This document shows, one piece after another, positions 1 through 13,512 of a stretch of DNA of 64,000 nt (the stretch's first letter is position 1; each line of letters starts with the position of its first letter). The notes under the pieces are model-generated. The model did no database searches. It was not told the DNA's origin and saw only the letters and a program-made list of their open reading frames with translations. Made by a program: the position numbers and the translations under genes. Source of the stretch: Liolophura sinensis (taxonomy: Eukaryota > Mollusca > Polyplacophora > Chitonida > Chitonidae); contig NC_088297.1 in assembly GCF_032854445.1 (NCBI RefSeq), positions 20,531,127-20,595,126 of the forward strand, written 5' to 3'.

Positions 1-584
1 GGATAGAACGCCACACATGTATTGCGGTGATGTTGCTAATTGTGGTGCTGAATGTTACTTTGTAGAAATCTCTCGTCCCGGATAGGGCGCCACACATGTA
101 TTGCGGTGATGTTGCTAATTGTGGTGCTGAATGTTACTTTGTAGAAATCTCTCGCTCCGGATAGAACGCCACACATGTATTGCGGTGATGTTGCTAATTG
201 TGGTGCTGAATGTTACTTTGTAGAAATCTCTCGCTCCGGATAGAACGCCACACATGTATTGCAGTGATGTTGCTAGTTGTGGTGCTGAATGTTACTTTGT
301 AGAAATCTCTCGCTCCGGATAGAACGCCACACATGTATTGCATTGATGTAGCTAATTGTGGTGCTGAATGTTACATTGTAGAAATCTCTCGCTCCGGATA
401 GGGCGCCACACATGTATTGCAGTGATGTTGCTAGTTGTGGTGCTGAATGTTACTTTGTAGAAATCTCTCGCTCCGGATAGGGCGCCACACATGTATTGCA
501 GTGATGTTGCTAGTTGTGGTGCTGAATGTTACTTTGTAGAAATCTCTCGCTCCGGATAGGGCGCCACACATGTATTGCATGTGT
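1..584. repeat. 79-bp tandem repeat array (array 1)
   Basis: Seven full units and one partial. Each unit begins GGATAG(A/G)(A/G)CGCCACAC and ends ATCTCTCGCTCC; starts fall at 1, 80, 159 and 238, and the last at 554, so the period is exactly 79. Units differ at only a few sites (AACGCC against GGCGCC, GCGGTG against GCAGTG). The array is cut by the window start, so its true length is unknown. No coding sense is visible. Confidence 0.95.
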
Positions 585-769
585 TATCATTAATTGCTGA
601 TATCGACTGATCGTTATATGATTCTACCCTTGTAGACCAAGCATTGTCAGTTTCCGACCTTTTGACGCCAGGACGTTGTATGGTGTCTTGCTACGAGACA
701 GACACTTCGCAGTGCATGTTAACAGTGTATGTAACACGGCAAGATACATTGCCAAGCCTTGATCAAGCA

Positions 770-1255
770 TCATGGTCTAGGGCTGCACCGGCATCGTTAT
801 AACACACAAGCACTGATAAAAAATATTAGGTCCTAGGGCTGCACCGAGATCGGGCTAACACGCAAACACTGATCAAGGATTAGGTCTTAGGACTCTACCG
901 AGATCGTGCTAACACGCAAACACTGATCAAGGATTAGGTCTTAGGACTCTACCGAGATCGTGCTAACACGCACTGATCAAGGATTAGGCCTTAGGGCTGC
1001 ACCGAGATCGTGCTAACACGCAAACACTGATCCAGGATTAGGTCCTAGGGCTGTACCGAGATCGTGCTAACACGCAAACACTGATAAAAAAAAATTAGGT
1101 CCTAGAACTGCACCGAGATCGTGCTAACACGCAAACACTGATAAACGATTAGGTCCTAGGGCTGCATCGAGATCGTGCTAACACGCAAACACTGATCAAG
1201 GATTAGGTCATAGGGCTGCACCGAGATCGTGCTAACACGCAAACACTGACCGAAG
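770..1255. repeat. 54-bp tandem repeat array (array 2)
   Basis: About nine units of the form GGATTAGGTCCTAGGGCTG, then CACCGAGATCGTGCTAACAC, then GCAAACACTGATCAA. Two successive GGATTAGG starts at 877 and 931 give a 54-bp period. Some units carry A-tract insertions (near 1085) or an 8-bp deletion (near 970). Bases 585-769 separate it from array 1 and look unique. Confidence 0.9.
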
Positions 1256-2215
1256 ATTAAAAAGCCTATTTTGCTTGCTTTTTCAGATGTTTTTTGGACT
1301 TGAATGTTTTCATCATTTGTTTTCCTAATAATTTGCTTTGTGAATATTGAGTTGAAATCGGTGTCTCTTGATTTTTACAAATCTGAGATCTGATGTCTCA
1401 CATTTATACAACATAAGGAATATCAAACCTTGTACTAAAATCGTATAGTGGATCCACTCTCTTAGTGGATATGAATATTATCAGCTTTATTCAGGACAAT
1501 CTATCTTGCACATATTGATTTCCAATCGGTATCTCTTGGCTTTTACAAATCAGTGATTTAATGTCTCAGATTTACACGACATAAGGAATGTAAAAATCGT
1601 ATGCCGTACTCTGTCTTAGTGGATATGAATATTTCCTGCTTTATTCTTGACAATCTGTCTTGCGAATATTGATTTCCAGTACCTGTTTAACCGGTATATT
1701 GATGAATATCCACTGGACATCTGAAGATTCATATAAAATATAGTATACACAGAACTGCCTCCAGGGGACAGTGTTACGTGCTGTGTCCGAGAATACAGAG
1801 AACGTTTAGTCTTTAGGGGAATATTGTGATCAATGGAGCCGTAGCCAGGCTAATATCCGGCATTAAGTCGCGTTGTTGGAGAGAAAGACAGAGGGCGTTG
1901 TCTTAGAACGAGGTCGGCTGGACGCTCTGCTTTGCCTTTGGCATGGTGCCAACTCGGTTTACTCCAGTTCGTATCGGGTATTGAAATATTTATCACGTTG
2001 AAGAGTCCGCATGATTTACTGTTTGGACTTCTTTGACATGTTAGTCACTTATCCTTTGGATAGCTTGAAGTAACAGGCTTATTTCTTGTAAGCCTGTCAC
2101 ATCCGGTAGATCTCTTATCCGCTATTAGCTGTACTACCTATTAGAAAACCTTTCGTTATTGACAATCACTTGAAAATTTCGTATAGAGAAACTGCTAGTG
2201 AAGTGGCAAAATTGG
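1256..2215. other. no gene seen
   Basis: Mostly unique AT-rich sequence. A loosely duplicated block occurs near 1330-1500 and 1500-1680 (TTTTACAAATC, GACATAAGGAAT and TTAGTGGATATGAATAT recur), suggesting an old local duplication. No exon is supportable. Confidence 0.5.
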
Positions 2216-2218
2216 CAG

Positions 2219-2251
<33 letters not shown>

Positions 2252-2272
2252 CTGTGTCTGTGTCTGTGTGTG
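2216..2272. repeat. (GT)n / (GTGTCT)n microsatellite
   Basis: An uninterrupted GT run passing into GTGTCT repeats, followed by T-rich low-complexity DNA to about 2355. Small ORFs over it on both strands are translations of the repeat. Confidence 0.95.
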
Positions 2273-2539
2273 TATTATTTTTTTGCTGTTGTTTTTTTTT
2301 GTAGGATTTGTTTTGTTTTTTGGATTTTGCTTTTTTTTTTACCCACAAGTTTTTTTTTAACCCACAAGATTAATTATGGGACAGCATTTATTTATATGAC
2401 TGGTATTTAATGTCATACTAAAGAATTATTCTTATTAACTTATACACTTATACATGTTCACAGCGTTCAGATTTATACATTAGTAGAACCGCCTGGAGTA
2501 AACTGCTGCATGCAGGTATACCGCACGTAACCGAAGCAT

Positions 2540-3765
2540 TCAGCGAAAGCCTGATCATTGTCAAGGGCCTGGTGGTATGTACGGACACCTCTTGCCTTAA
2601 TGTCGCAAATGAAGCCTTCAGCGAAAAATTGGATCATTGGTCTACGGCCTGATGGACTGTATAGATGCCTCTTGTCTTAATGTCGTAGTTGAAGCTTGAA
2701 GCGAATGCCAGATCATTGGACTACGGCCTGATGGTCTGTATAGATGCCTCTTGTCTTAATGTCACAGTTGAAGCTTGAAGCGAATACCGGATCATTGGAC
2801 TACGGCCTGATGGTCTGTATAGATGCCTCTTGTCTTAATGTCGCAGTTGAAGTTTGAAGCGAATGCCGGATCATTGGACTACGGCCTGATGATCTGTATA
2901 GATACCTCTTGCCTTAATGTCGCAAATGAAGCCTTCAGCGAAAAGCCGGATCATTGGTCTACGGCCTGATTGTCTGTATAGATGCCTCTTGTCTTAATGT
3001 CGCAGTTGAAGTTTGAAATGAATGCCGGATCATTGGACTACGGCCTGATGGTCTGTATAGATACGTCTTGCCTTAATGTCGCAAATGAAGCCTTCAGCGA
3101 AAAGCCGGATCATTGGTCTACGGCCTGATGGTCTGTATAGATGCCTCTTGTCTCAATGTCGCAGTTGAAGCTTGAAGCGAATACCGGATCATTGGACTAC
3201 GGCCTGATGGTCTGTATAGATGCCTCTTGTCTTAATGTCGCAGTTGAAGTTTGAAGCGAATGCCGGATCATTGGACTACGGCCTGATGGTCTGTATAGAT
3301 ACCTCTTGCCTTAATGTCGCAAATGAAGCCTTCAGCGAAAAGCCGGATCATTGGTCTACGGCCTGATGGTCTGTATAGATGCCTCTCGTCTCAATGTCGC
3401 AGTTGAAGCTTGCAGCGATTGCCGGATCATTGATCTACGGTCTGATGGTCTGTATAGATGTCTCTTGCCTTAATGTTGCAAATGAAGCCTTCAGAGAAAA
3501 GCCGGATCATTGGACTACGGCCTGATGGTCTGTATAGATGCTTCTTGTCTTATTGTCGCAGTTGAAGCTTGAAGCGAATGCCGGATCATTGGACTACGGC
3601 CTGATGGTCTGTATAGATGCCTCTTGTCTCATTGTCGCAGTTGAAGCTTGCAGCGAATGCCGGATCATTGATCTACGGTCTGATGGTCTGTATAGATGTC
3701 TCTTGCCTTAATGTCGCATTTGAAGCTTGAAGCGAAAGCTGGATCATTGGTTTATGGCCTGATAT
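2540..3765. repeat. 79-bp tandem repeat array (array 3) with two monomer types
   Basis: About 15 units of period 79 sharing GGATCATTGG(A/T)CTACGGCC, then TGATGGTCTGTATAGATGCC, then TCTTG(T/C)CTTAATGTCGCA. Two monomer classes alternate: class A carries GTTGAAG(C/T)TTGAAGCGAATGCC and class B carries AATGAAGCCTTCAGCGAAAAGCC. The order from about 2600 is roughly B A A A B A B A A B A B A A, so the array has higher-order structure. The sequence is unrelated to array 1 despite the identical period. Confidence 0.93.
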
Positions 3766-6700
3766 TTTTTTTAGAATTACCCTTGTCGTTTCATCACCGA
3801 CTTTATCTTTGACCTCGTTGTCATAGGTGTATTGCAAATAACGTTGTGATTGTTATCGCATTCGTGCTGATGTAACTGGAGAAATTTACGTTGGTTAGGG
3901 TCTTATTCTAACTGTTCATGTACATGCCTAAGTAAAGGAAAATTACACATCCCTAGATGATTTAGGCCTACATGATGTTTCCAACCATGTATTGTTGTTT
4001 GTTGTCGGGAAATTGGCTATTTTGACAGAAACAGCGGTACTCAGAATATAGGAATTCAAATCGTTGGCTGACTGTACACGCAAGTCTTGAACACTGTTTC
4101 CCGCATGTTTGAACGTCATTTGGGTTAACGGATTATCCACATTTGCTATGCAGTGACGTAATCAATCGTTCGATCGATGGATTCGTCCACCCGTTAGCTG
4201 AACTCCTTACTATATAACCGTTGTAATTGAAATGGTTTTGCCTGCCAGCTTTTCATTAATTGGCATCGAGACCTGAGAAAGCTGCTTGACGTTCTAGCGC
4301 GGACCTGAACGACAGCCAATCGATCGGCCCAATTTAATATGCCTAGGAAACTCGGCGAAAGCTGTTGGGAAACGTTTTTTAAAGTCGACGGTTTATTGTC
4401 CTGAGGGATTGCGCCGACAGCAATCTAACCCAGATAGTTTTTTCAGCATTTCTTCTTTTTCTTCATTTTCTTCGGAGTGGATATATAGGGATATGCCAGA
4501 CACGGGAGGGCTTCTACAAGACTGATTATTCTGGCTCTTACAAGTTCAGGGTCGAGGTCACCGAGCCCCGGCTTGAGGCGAATCGGGGGGTGGTGGTGGT
4601 TGGCTTCGGGTAGCAGAATCCTGTCATCACAAGTCCATACATACACTGATCTGTATTCTTGGTTACTTTCACCAGTGAAAATCCGGGTTCGAATCTAGTC
4701 AAAGCCGAATTATTTCGATATGTTTCCGCCCCTGATATCTATCACTAGTACAGGAAGAAATGGTACAGTACTGAAATGCTTAGAGCTAATCTGGGATTAG
4801 TTATTTTGTTGCAAAATATATTTTTTTATCTCTTTATTTATTTGATTCTTGTTTAGCGCTGTGCTAAAATTACTTTTTAACATTGTGTTTTATATTGTAA
4901 CAAAACTGACATGCCTTCTAAATGATGAATGGAGCCTGATGTTTCTGTGGTATCCAATAGTCCTGCCGTTCCTACAACAACCACATGTCCTTCTTACAAC
5001 CCCTCAGACGTCCTTCCTACAACCCCTAAAGTAAGATACCTCCATGTGTTGCCAACGGTTGGCATTTGATTGTGTCAAGAAATGCAGCTGCTCCTAAAAC
5101 CGAAAACCATCATTGTGATAATGCTGATTGTTTTATATGCATGGAATGAATTGGTTTCCTGGTTCTGCTGTTATAAACGCCAAAAAAAACAAAACAATGC
5201 AGGGCAGGAGTAAATAAATTGGCCTACAGTTGTAAATAGATTGTTAACATGTACAGAAAACTGTGTGCTCGCGCAGTGACGTCACAGGCTGTTTGGCGTG
5301 TCACCGGCAGGAAAGCCGTATATCATAACAAATTAATGGCTGCTCTGATTTAAGACGATCGGCGTAGGATTGATGTAGCTCCCTGTCTTACCCATAACCG
5401 ACACTATCATTGGTATATAACAGATCGACAGTAACGTGAGTGCTCTTCGTGTAACACGCCTAGATACTCTCTAAAAGCCTGTGTTTACAGACGTGCTACA
5501 ATGGGAGACTCGAGGACGAGCCACACAGAAGGTCCAAATGACTTTAGAACGCATCCTTTTCTGCTGTGACGTTGCAGTGCTTCATGTATGTTTAATGAGC
5601 ACACCGATATCTTTGACGTAACAAAGGAAAGAAAAAATGCGTTCTGGAGCTTTGGACCGTCTTGATACGGGGGGTTTGGGGAGGAGTTTTACGAATTTCC
5701 CATTGCTTACTAGTATCCGCCCTCGTGGGTGAGAGTTCGATCCCAGTTATTGTCACACTTGTTTCACATTCCATCATTGGTCATTCCTCGAGGAGCTGTT
5801 AAATACAAACAACAAAGCTAGAGGTTAGGTGAGATGCATGAAAACATTGACGACACTGTTGACACATGATTTCACATAATGAGTGATATACCACTTCTGG
5901 ATTATTTTTACTTTAGTCAAGCCTTTATTATTATTTTTGGTGACCATTGTTGATCACTGCTTTTAGCAGCTTGCCTTAAATGCTATATTATTGCCAATCA
6001 AGGTCGTATGAGCTAGCATCAAGCTTGAAGAAAGAATGTTGTTTATACTAGGGGTAAAATGTAATCGAATGGTATGTTACATTTGACCTTTTCAAGCCTT
6101 CACTCAAAAACACGCTATTGACCAATCATAAGTAGTATTTTTGCAAATGGGTCAACCGGATGTCCCACACATTGGTTACAAATGTTCAGTCCTTTTGGGA
6201 TCTAATTGCTGTCAGCGGGAATGGAATGAAAGTAAGGTTGTCACGAGAAGGAGTGGTGGGACATCGGATGTGTTGGATCCATGCATTGTTTACACTGATT
6301 TTATCTACCAGCTCTCGCTGCATGTATTTACTCTGGTACATTGCCATCAATTCGGATGTCAGCGAACTGAGATTTCATAATAATGTCACCACAGGCGTGG
6401 TATTTAATCTTGCATCGGTTACCTCGATGTTTGTGAGCGACAGACGGGAAAAGAGACAGGGTGTGTGTGATGTGGGTGATTGGGTGGGTGTTTTTGTGGG
6501 GTTGTGGAAATAGAATGTGCGGTAAGACCTTGGCTGTCTGACATATCAAAAGCCGACTTAACCCGCCTACGTGCTTCTGTCGCATTTAGTCCATCAAACT
6601 ATGCAATTACGTAAAACAAGCAAATGCGGGGTTGGTAAAGTACTGTCGGAGGAGACAGTAAATACCATGTTAAAGTTCATAGCTTCAGGTGAAAATCACG

Positions 6701-9226
6701 TCACGCGAGATAAATCGAAAATCACGACCGCTATTTTCCCCCCTCGAGGATTACCCTAGGTGATAATTCGTCGTCTGAAGTAAATGGTAGACAGGCGTTT
6801 GTTATTGACCGGGTACTCTGACACTAGACACGACGTCGAATCCCTCGAGGCGTGCCCAGATATAGCCAAAACAGACACGCTACTTTGGAATCACGCTAAA
6901 AAGGATAATCCACTGTCCTAATTCAGGGCCCGGGGGGAGAGGGTGGTGATTTCAAATCTCAGCTCTTTGGTGAACGGTTGAGCTATCTAATATATACCCT
7001 TTCATCCGATTTGCCGATTTGCCTCTGTGGATGAGATCAGATAATTTGCTCTGTGACCGGATATAATACAAGGCTCGTACATTTATCAGTAATTTGCGCC
7101 ATTCTTTGACTTAAATACTAAATCCCCGCTCACTCGCTGTTTGGTGTGGTGCTTTATTCCCTTTAGGATGGAAAAAGAGTGGTTTGCCCAACGCTATATT
7201 TAAAGTAGAATTATGCTAAAAGAAAGGAACATTTCCGTCTTTTCATGGCATTACAACTGCCATTATACCTGCAGTTATGGTTGCCATTATAGCTGCAAGC
7301 ATATTTGAAGAGCATTCTCCACTCCAGGGTCACCACATTTTGTGCAAAGCCTGTGATAGTTCCAATACTGAACAAGGGGTATTCAAGTTCCGTGGAAATC
7401 TCACGAGAACAGCAGCATTTTGCGAAACTGAACTTTCTGATTATTATTTACTCTTAACTCTATTCTACGCATATATCCCTATGTACAAATTCATCGGATA
7501 GGCCTACATGTAATTTGTGGAAACAAACCGAAGGAAAGTGGACATTTTTCATATTCTGGTTTACAACTGTTAAATACACTCACATCTATCAGGGAAAGTC
7601 AGGTGAAGATAAATCTGTCACCACTGCTGACCTAATCCAGTGGCTCTGATCTCGCGAGATTTCACGGGAAGTCGAATATCGCTTTTTTTCCTGTGTGTGT
7701 AATGCCGTTTCAGATTTCAATCAATCAATCAATCAATAGCCAAGACAACTTGTTCTTCATGTTATAGTACCGATTCTAACCTTTGTTCCACATGTTAACG
7801 CCCTCAAACTCTGTCGATTATATTTTACCCCAGTCCATTCTCGCCTTGTATCACATGAAGGCTACACTCTAAACAAAATTCTAATCTGCTGAATTCAGCG
7901 TGATATTATGTTTTCAGAATGAGGCTCGAGTATATTCAGTTACTACATAGTATTTTTATGCTTATTGTGTTATGAGTATTACCGTATCAGGTTACACCCA
8001 CAGAGCTTTTTCCCTGGAAGAACGGAGCAAATCTGCCATATATGACTTAATGTTTTGTAGCAATGACATAATCTATTCTGCCATCACTCAGAAAACACTT
8101 GACTTTTCCCCGTGTGTAGGAACACCTGGTCAAACTTACATAGGGAGTGGCGAGCTCACCGTGGCAGTTCATCAACAAGCTAGACGAGGTTCTACCTGAC
8201 ACAATCTCCGCCAGCTATCCCAGCGCTTGTCCAAATTCATCAACATCCCCGTAAAGAATTACCCACGCACTATTTATACATGGAGACGAGCAGGCCCGCC
8301 CTGCACATGCTACATGGTATAAACGCGATCGTTGCTGAACGCAAATTCGCCTGTACATAAAACTTCGCACACAGGAAGGAGGTAATATCGCGTTAGGTTC
8401 TTCGCTGGAGGAGTACTGAACCCTGATTGGCCACGCGCACATCACGCCTCATTTTCGTTATCCACTCCTTTTCGCTCTCGTGATGAATCCTTGGCGTCAG
8501 CTGCAGCAATCGCATGGTTTTCGCCATCGCAGAGAAGCCTGAAATTGTTGTTGTTGAAACTTCATACGGCTGTACGAGTTCCAGTCTCATTCCTCCGAGC
8601 AGGTGGCACGGTTGTGAATTTCACAACACGTGTGTTCTTTTCTTGCTTTAGAACTTTACGGACAAAACTTCATATTGTCAGTGAAACTTGAAAGAGAAAC
8701 GCATGATGGTTCGTTTAGATCATCAAATTCAACTAATACCGAGATGTAAATGTTACAAAACCGGTGGAATATTTTTTTTTACATTTGGCCTGCAATTTGA
8801 TATCAGGGCATTTGGCTTCATGGCCAACTTTACCTCTTCAAGCGTAAAACGCAATGTGTGGGCGTAAAATTATTTCCACGAAAGCTTGATCCATTAATGA
8901 TTTACATATATAAGTAAATGGTTAGCCTCTGATCAAATGTGATGATATACATATGAAAATAACCCACAGTAATTAAGTCAAATATTCCCTTTACTTATTC
9001 TTATTGTTATCGAATTACAATCAGCTGATCAGTCAATAATTTCACCGTCCTACTCAAGACATCAATCATACCATCACGCATGTGCCACGATATCATTTGA
9101 GTTTTATTTCCGGATTTGACGCTAACCTGTAATCTTGTTCTTTAATTCAGTCACGCGACCAGTCCCTCAGTCAATCAATCAATCCCGTCGCAATGACGCG
9201 TTTGGTTTTTGTTGTTGTGTAAGACA
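3766..9226. other. gene-poor region, no supportable gene
   Basis: I examined both strands and found only short ORFs without domain signatures or convincing splice contexts. Present are isolated tRNA-like B-box strings (GGGTTCGAATC near 4686, GAGTTCGATCCC near 5732), probably SINE relics, and a short (CAAT)n tract near 7716. The longest ORF (6160-6513, plus) has no recognisable features. Confidence 0.5.
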
Positions 9227-9230
9227 CTAA

Positions 9231-9461
9231 CCGCTGACGCCCGGCTGGAGAAGCTCTTCTCGGAAGGGACTATTATCCGTAATTCCATTTAAGAAGCAGA
9301 CCTGTGTTGTGAGGAAAGCACTTTCTGCGCCGCCTTGGGCCCTGAGGTTAGCAATCATCTCGAGAAAATAGGATGAACGATCTACCAGAGGTTGGATACA
9401 CTTGTCGGCGGGCTTACTCTCTCCTGTCATAGACCTCTCAACCGCGCTGACAAGCTGGTTC
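9231..9461 (-). CDS. orphan exon-like ORF (hypothetical)
   Basis: On the minus strand a stretch of about 75 codons follows a good acceptor (CTATTGCAG then AACCAGCTTG) and has protein-like composition, with residues NQLVSAVERS at the start and LLQPGVSG near the end. It ends either at an in-frame TAG or at a weak donor GTTAGT. I recognise no family and see no partner exon nearby. It could be a terminal exon of a gene mostly outside my recognition, a pseudogene fragment, or chance. Confidence 0.2.
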
Positions 9462-10276
9462 TGCAATAGATACTAAAACCCCAGCTTCAGATCCCATCTA
9501 TACTTTTATTCCCTATACATATACATGTATATAAAAGTCGTGTGGTTGTGTATATATACACTCAAAAAAATAATCTGTTGACTTTAACAGAAAGTCTGTT
9601 GTCTGACTGATGCTAGAATGTATTCTGTTATTATTACATAATACCGCGTAATATTCAACATAATGTCCTGTTCGTTTAAAAGAACCATTTTGTCGAAATA
9701 ATAGAATATATGTGTTATATTTAACGGAATAATCTGTCGCAATATTAGAATACATTCCAGCATCAATGGAAATAATTTTCTATATCGGATTCCAGACGAA
9801 ATACTATACTAACACTAGATTTACTCTCTGCGTACTTCCAGAAGTATAAAGATTCTTTATATAAGTTCAACAAATACTTAATGTATGGTTCTACTGTGTA
9901 TAATGCGGAAGTAGTTTTCTTTGTGAGATTCCAACAAATATGCATCTTGCTTCACTGAGGGAATTAAGGAATTATGATTTTGTAAAGGATGTTAACACAT
10001 ATAGTTCCACAATACGTATATTCATGCGTTGTGTAGGCCTATATGGATATGTCCGCATCACATGAATTAACATATAGAATTGCAGTTAAAATGCAGACAA
10101 TAAATGTATAAGTGAATAAGTGATATTTCTGATCTGAAAGAGTATCAACGTGAACTCATCATCTGATATATATAATGGTCTGTTTACTATGGTTTTCTAG
10201 TACTATACAATTTGCGCATCCATGTGGCGGACGGTCTGGTACGTGCAAAGTAACTTTTTATCGATTTCTTCGCGCG

Positions 10277-10320
10277 AGGTGGTGGTGGTGGTGGTTGGGG
10301 GGGGGGGAGGGGTGGGGTGA
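10277..10320. other. G-rich tract with quadruplex potential
   Basis: GGTGGTGGTGGTGGTGGTTG followed by an 11-G run, then GGAGGGGTGGGG. There are more than four closely spaced G-runs on the plus strand. No adjacent gene, so a function is not implied. Confidence 0.6.
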
Positions 10321-13011
10321 GGTACTGGCATTTATCAGTAGTTGATAACCTACATCATTTTACACCGTTGTACTAGACAACATGTGACTACTGAACAATC
10401 CGGAACGGTGATTTTAAAAGGTATACCTGATTTACTGTACGTACTGCTACCTAACGTGATTTAATATTCTTCCCCCACAAGAAAGGAATTCCGTTATTTC
10501 CGTGATAACTTCCGTGCATTGTGACGAAGTCAACGGAATTTATATTAACTGTAACATCTGTTTTGCATGCTTTGCCGGATATTACTTTATAATGATACAT
10601 CAGATTTGAACGGAACAATGTTTTTAAACGAGATGATAACATTGATTTTCAGACTTACGTATAGAATAATATCAAACCCGTACATTTGTTTGCATACCAC
10701 TTTTTAGGTAACTGTGATGAAGGATAGAGCCAAATCCATTGCCGTTTTTTTTAACAAAAGCCCTGGCTTTGCTATGTTAATGGCGTTCTTCTTGTATCCA
10801 TGGTGATATAGGAGAGTATTGTGCTTAGCTACAAACGACGGAGTTATTTGTATTATTGACAATGACCGAAGATATATTTGTTGTTGAAACTTATGGAAAG
10901 ATGCTATAAATTCTTATTTGTACATGAACTAAATCTGTAACGAAGAAAATTAGATTTGTCACTTACTATACCGAACCAGTTGAACTGACACTAAAACAAT
11001 ACCATAAATCTTAATTACCATGTGTAATTGATGAGAAAATCAATACCGTGCTTAAAATTGATATATGTCTCCTGATATAATTAAGGTCAAAATTTTTAAG
11101 CCGGAGTAGAAATAAAACCCAAACTAACGTAAACTGACTGAGGTGGTATTTTCGCTAGTTTCTTGTGACCATTGTCTCATTATCACATGGTCGTCTCTGC
11201 TTCTGGTTTTATTCTCTGTGCTGTAAGTATTTTATATTACTTAGCTTCAACATAACGGAAAGCTGTCCAGTGAATCATACAGACTACTGATGGAATTCTT
11301 TGTCATTACTTGACCAGGGTACGACCTCGGGACTTCTTTGACCATTATACTTGTACGTTCCATAAATGTGCACGCTTTTCACCTATCCCGTTATTGTGCC
11401 TGGGCCTTCGCGGTGGCATTATATACGTATAATTATATATACAAACCATACACCATGGCGTTTGTCCAAGTCACAGTACTCTTAATGAGCTTGAATGTTC
11501 CACATTGAAGGCCGTTGTAATAGAGTTCTATTTTGAAATTAGCCCTGTCAACGCCTGGGTGTTAAGAGGAGTTACGAGTTAAGAGGACTCTCCTCGCTGG
11601 ACACTGAGTGACCATATATGTAAGAGCCCGTAAGCTCTCGTATTTCCTGCCGGCCCTTTCCTAGGGTCGATTGACCAACGGTCAAGAAGACCTGGTGGTA
11701 CTGATTGAATCTTGACCAAGTGCTGTAACTTTGAGAAGATAAGAACTGACGAGGAGGGTGGAGTTGTGGGGGATGGGGGTAGGAGGAGGGGGTGACGGGT
11801 GAGATACTAAGACGGTTCCAGTCAGGCGCCCATGTTCCATAAGTGTGGACTGGCCAAAAATAGTAGAGATATCAAGCGAGGCTTGGAATTCTCAGTACAA
11901 CACCGGTCTGCTGCTGTGGAGTGCGGGGGAAAGGGCTTAGCCTACAGTTTGCACCCAAACGGTGTGGAGCTTAGTGGAATGCACTCCTGCACTAGCTTCA
12001 CCGTTACTGCTACCCAAGGGCTAACGGTATTTTAGCGTGCTCTTTATCTGTATGTATGTATATATGTACTGCGTGTTAGTTGGGTTATGCAGAGTGTTGG
12101 CTGCATCTACGCGTACGCTGAGCCAACCGATGATCGTTTGGACGACTGGAATAAAAAAACAATCCGATCGAGTTACTAGTATGTCCACGTTTTAAGTGGA
12201 AAACGAAGTTCTTGGCAACGTTTCTGGGAAATTTCTATTGGAATATCGATGTTGGTCTAGACAGGGCAAGTCGATCTCCCGACGATTTGGCCCGCAAAGC
12301 TTAAAAAAGGGTTTAATCGTCCAAAGTCTCTTTTATCAGCCGATGTTGGCAAGGCCATGTTTTTCTCTGGTTGGCCAATAATCGCTTGAGAGGTGCTATA
12401 TACACAACCGGGGCCTCGTTAACTGGCTTGTTGTGTTTTGTGTACCCAAGGACAGAATAATTGAAGAGGATTAGCAGAACGGAACAAAAGCGTCACAAAC
12501 TAGGCGTAGAAACTTGGAATGGACAAGTCCTGTTCTGGAAATATGGAAGGCCATTCGGGAAGATAACGGCAAAGTAGTCTGGAACTCTGTTCTCACTATC
12601 GTCTATATGTGGACTACATATATGTACTTGTTTACCAGCGCGGCAATTTAACACGCCATGGTACCTCCGTACTCTTCCAGGGAATTTACTTTCACACCAT
12701 TGGGTTCTCATTTTGCCTAAGTCTTTTCTGGTCCATGTACTACGGTCCGTTCTTCAGAATTTCCTAGAGGACAGAAGAACTTGCCCAAACACCCCCCCCC
12801 CCCCCCCCGTCTCCCCCCGATGTTTTCTGTCTCCGGCCTATTCACTGCTGCCAAATGGAAGTTTGACGAGTCACATCGCCCGGAAACCCCGGACAATCCC
12901 GGAGACCATGCACTAAGAACAGTGCGGAATTCACCCACCGGAACGATTAGTCCAGGGAGGATGACAACATGCTGCTGCTCTCCAGATTTACGGGTGTGCT
13001 TTTTTATCCTT

Positions 13012-13128
13012 TTTGATGGGTTGATATGTATACTGTTTTGGATAATCATGCAGTCACGACGAATTTTTTTTGATTGGTTGATATGTATACTGTTTTGTAT
13101 AACCATGCAGTCTCGACGAATTTTTGTA
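13012..13128. repeat. two-copy local duplication of about 58 bp
   Basis: GGTTGATATGTATACTGTTT, then TG(G/T)ATAA(T/C)CATGCAGTC and ACGACGAATTTTT, occurs twice in a row with few differences. Confidence 0.8.
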
Positions 13129-13433
13129 ACAATCATTTTATCTATACTCTACCCCATATTTTTCAACATTCTGCATACGTCTGACGTTTTCGGGCTTTTT
13201 CATGTACTTGCTTTATGAATTGAGATGGAGTTCATGTCTTATCGACGTTAATCTGCTACCCGTAAAATGCGACATTGCTGCTTTGAAACTCTGTACTGAT
13301 TTAGCTTCTTTTATACATTATGCAATTGGACGATTTTGATGCATTTAATTTGTTTTTCGTAATTTTGGTGTGTTCTCCACTCCTGTCACGAGAACGCTAA
13401 GCCTTCGATTCTTATTTTTTTATATATATATGT

Positions 13434-13512
13434 GATTGGTGTTTTACACTGTACTCAAGAATATTTCACTTACACGTCGGCGGCCAGCATTAGGGCGGGT
13501 TTCGATTCTTAA
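13434..13512 (-). mobile_element. SINE-2 3' fragment
   Basis: Reverse complement of the SINE-2 tail: GATTGGTGTTTTACACTGTA, then CTCAAGAATATTTCACTTAC and a GGCGGCCAGCATTA core. The tRNA-like head is absent. Confidence 0.8.

Noticed and set aside
1-3765. Could the regularly spaced arrays be CRISPR?
   Set aside because: Units are contiguous satellite repeats without distinct spacers, and the genome is clearly eukaryotic.
12717-13136. 139-aa minus-strand ORF containing a repeated IRRDC(M)VIQNSIHIN segment
   Set aside because: The repeat comes from a local DNA duplication, and the ORF runs through a poly-C tract.
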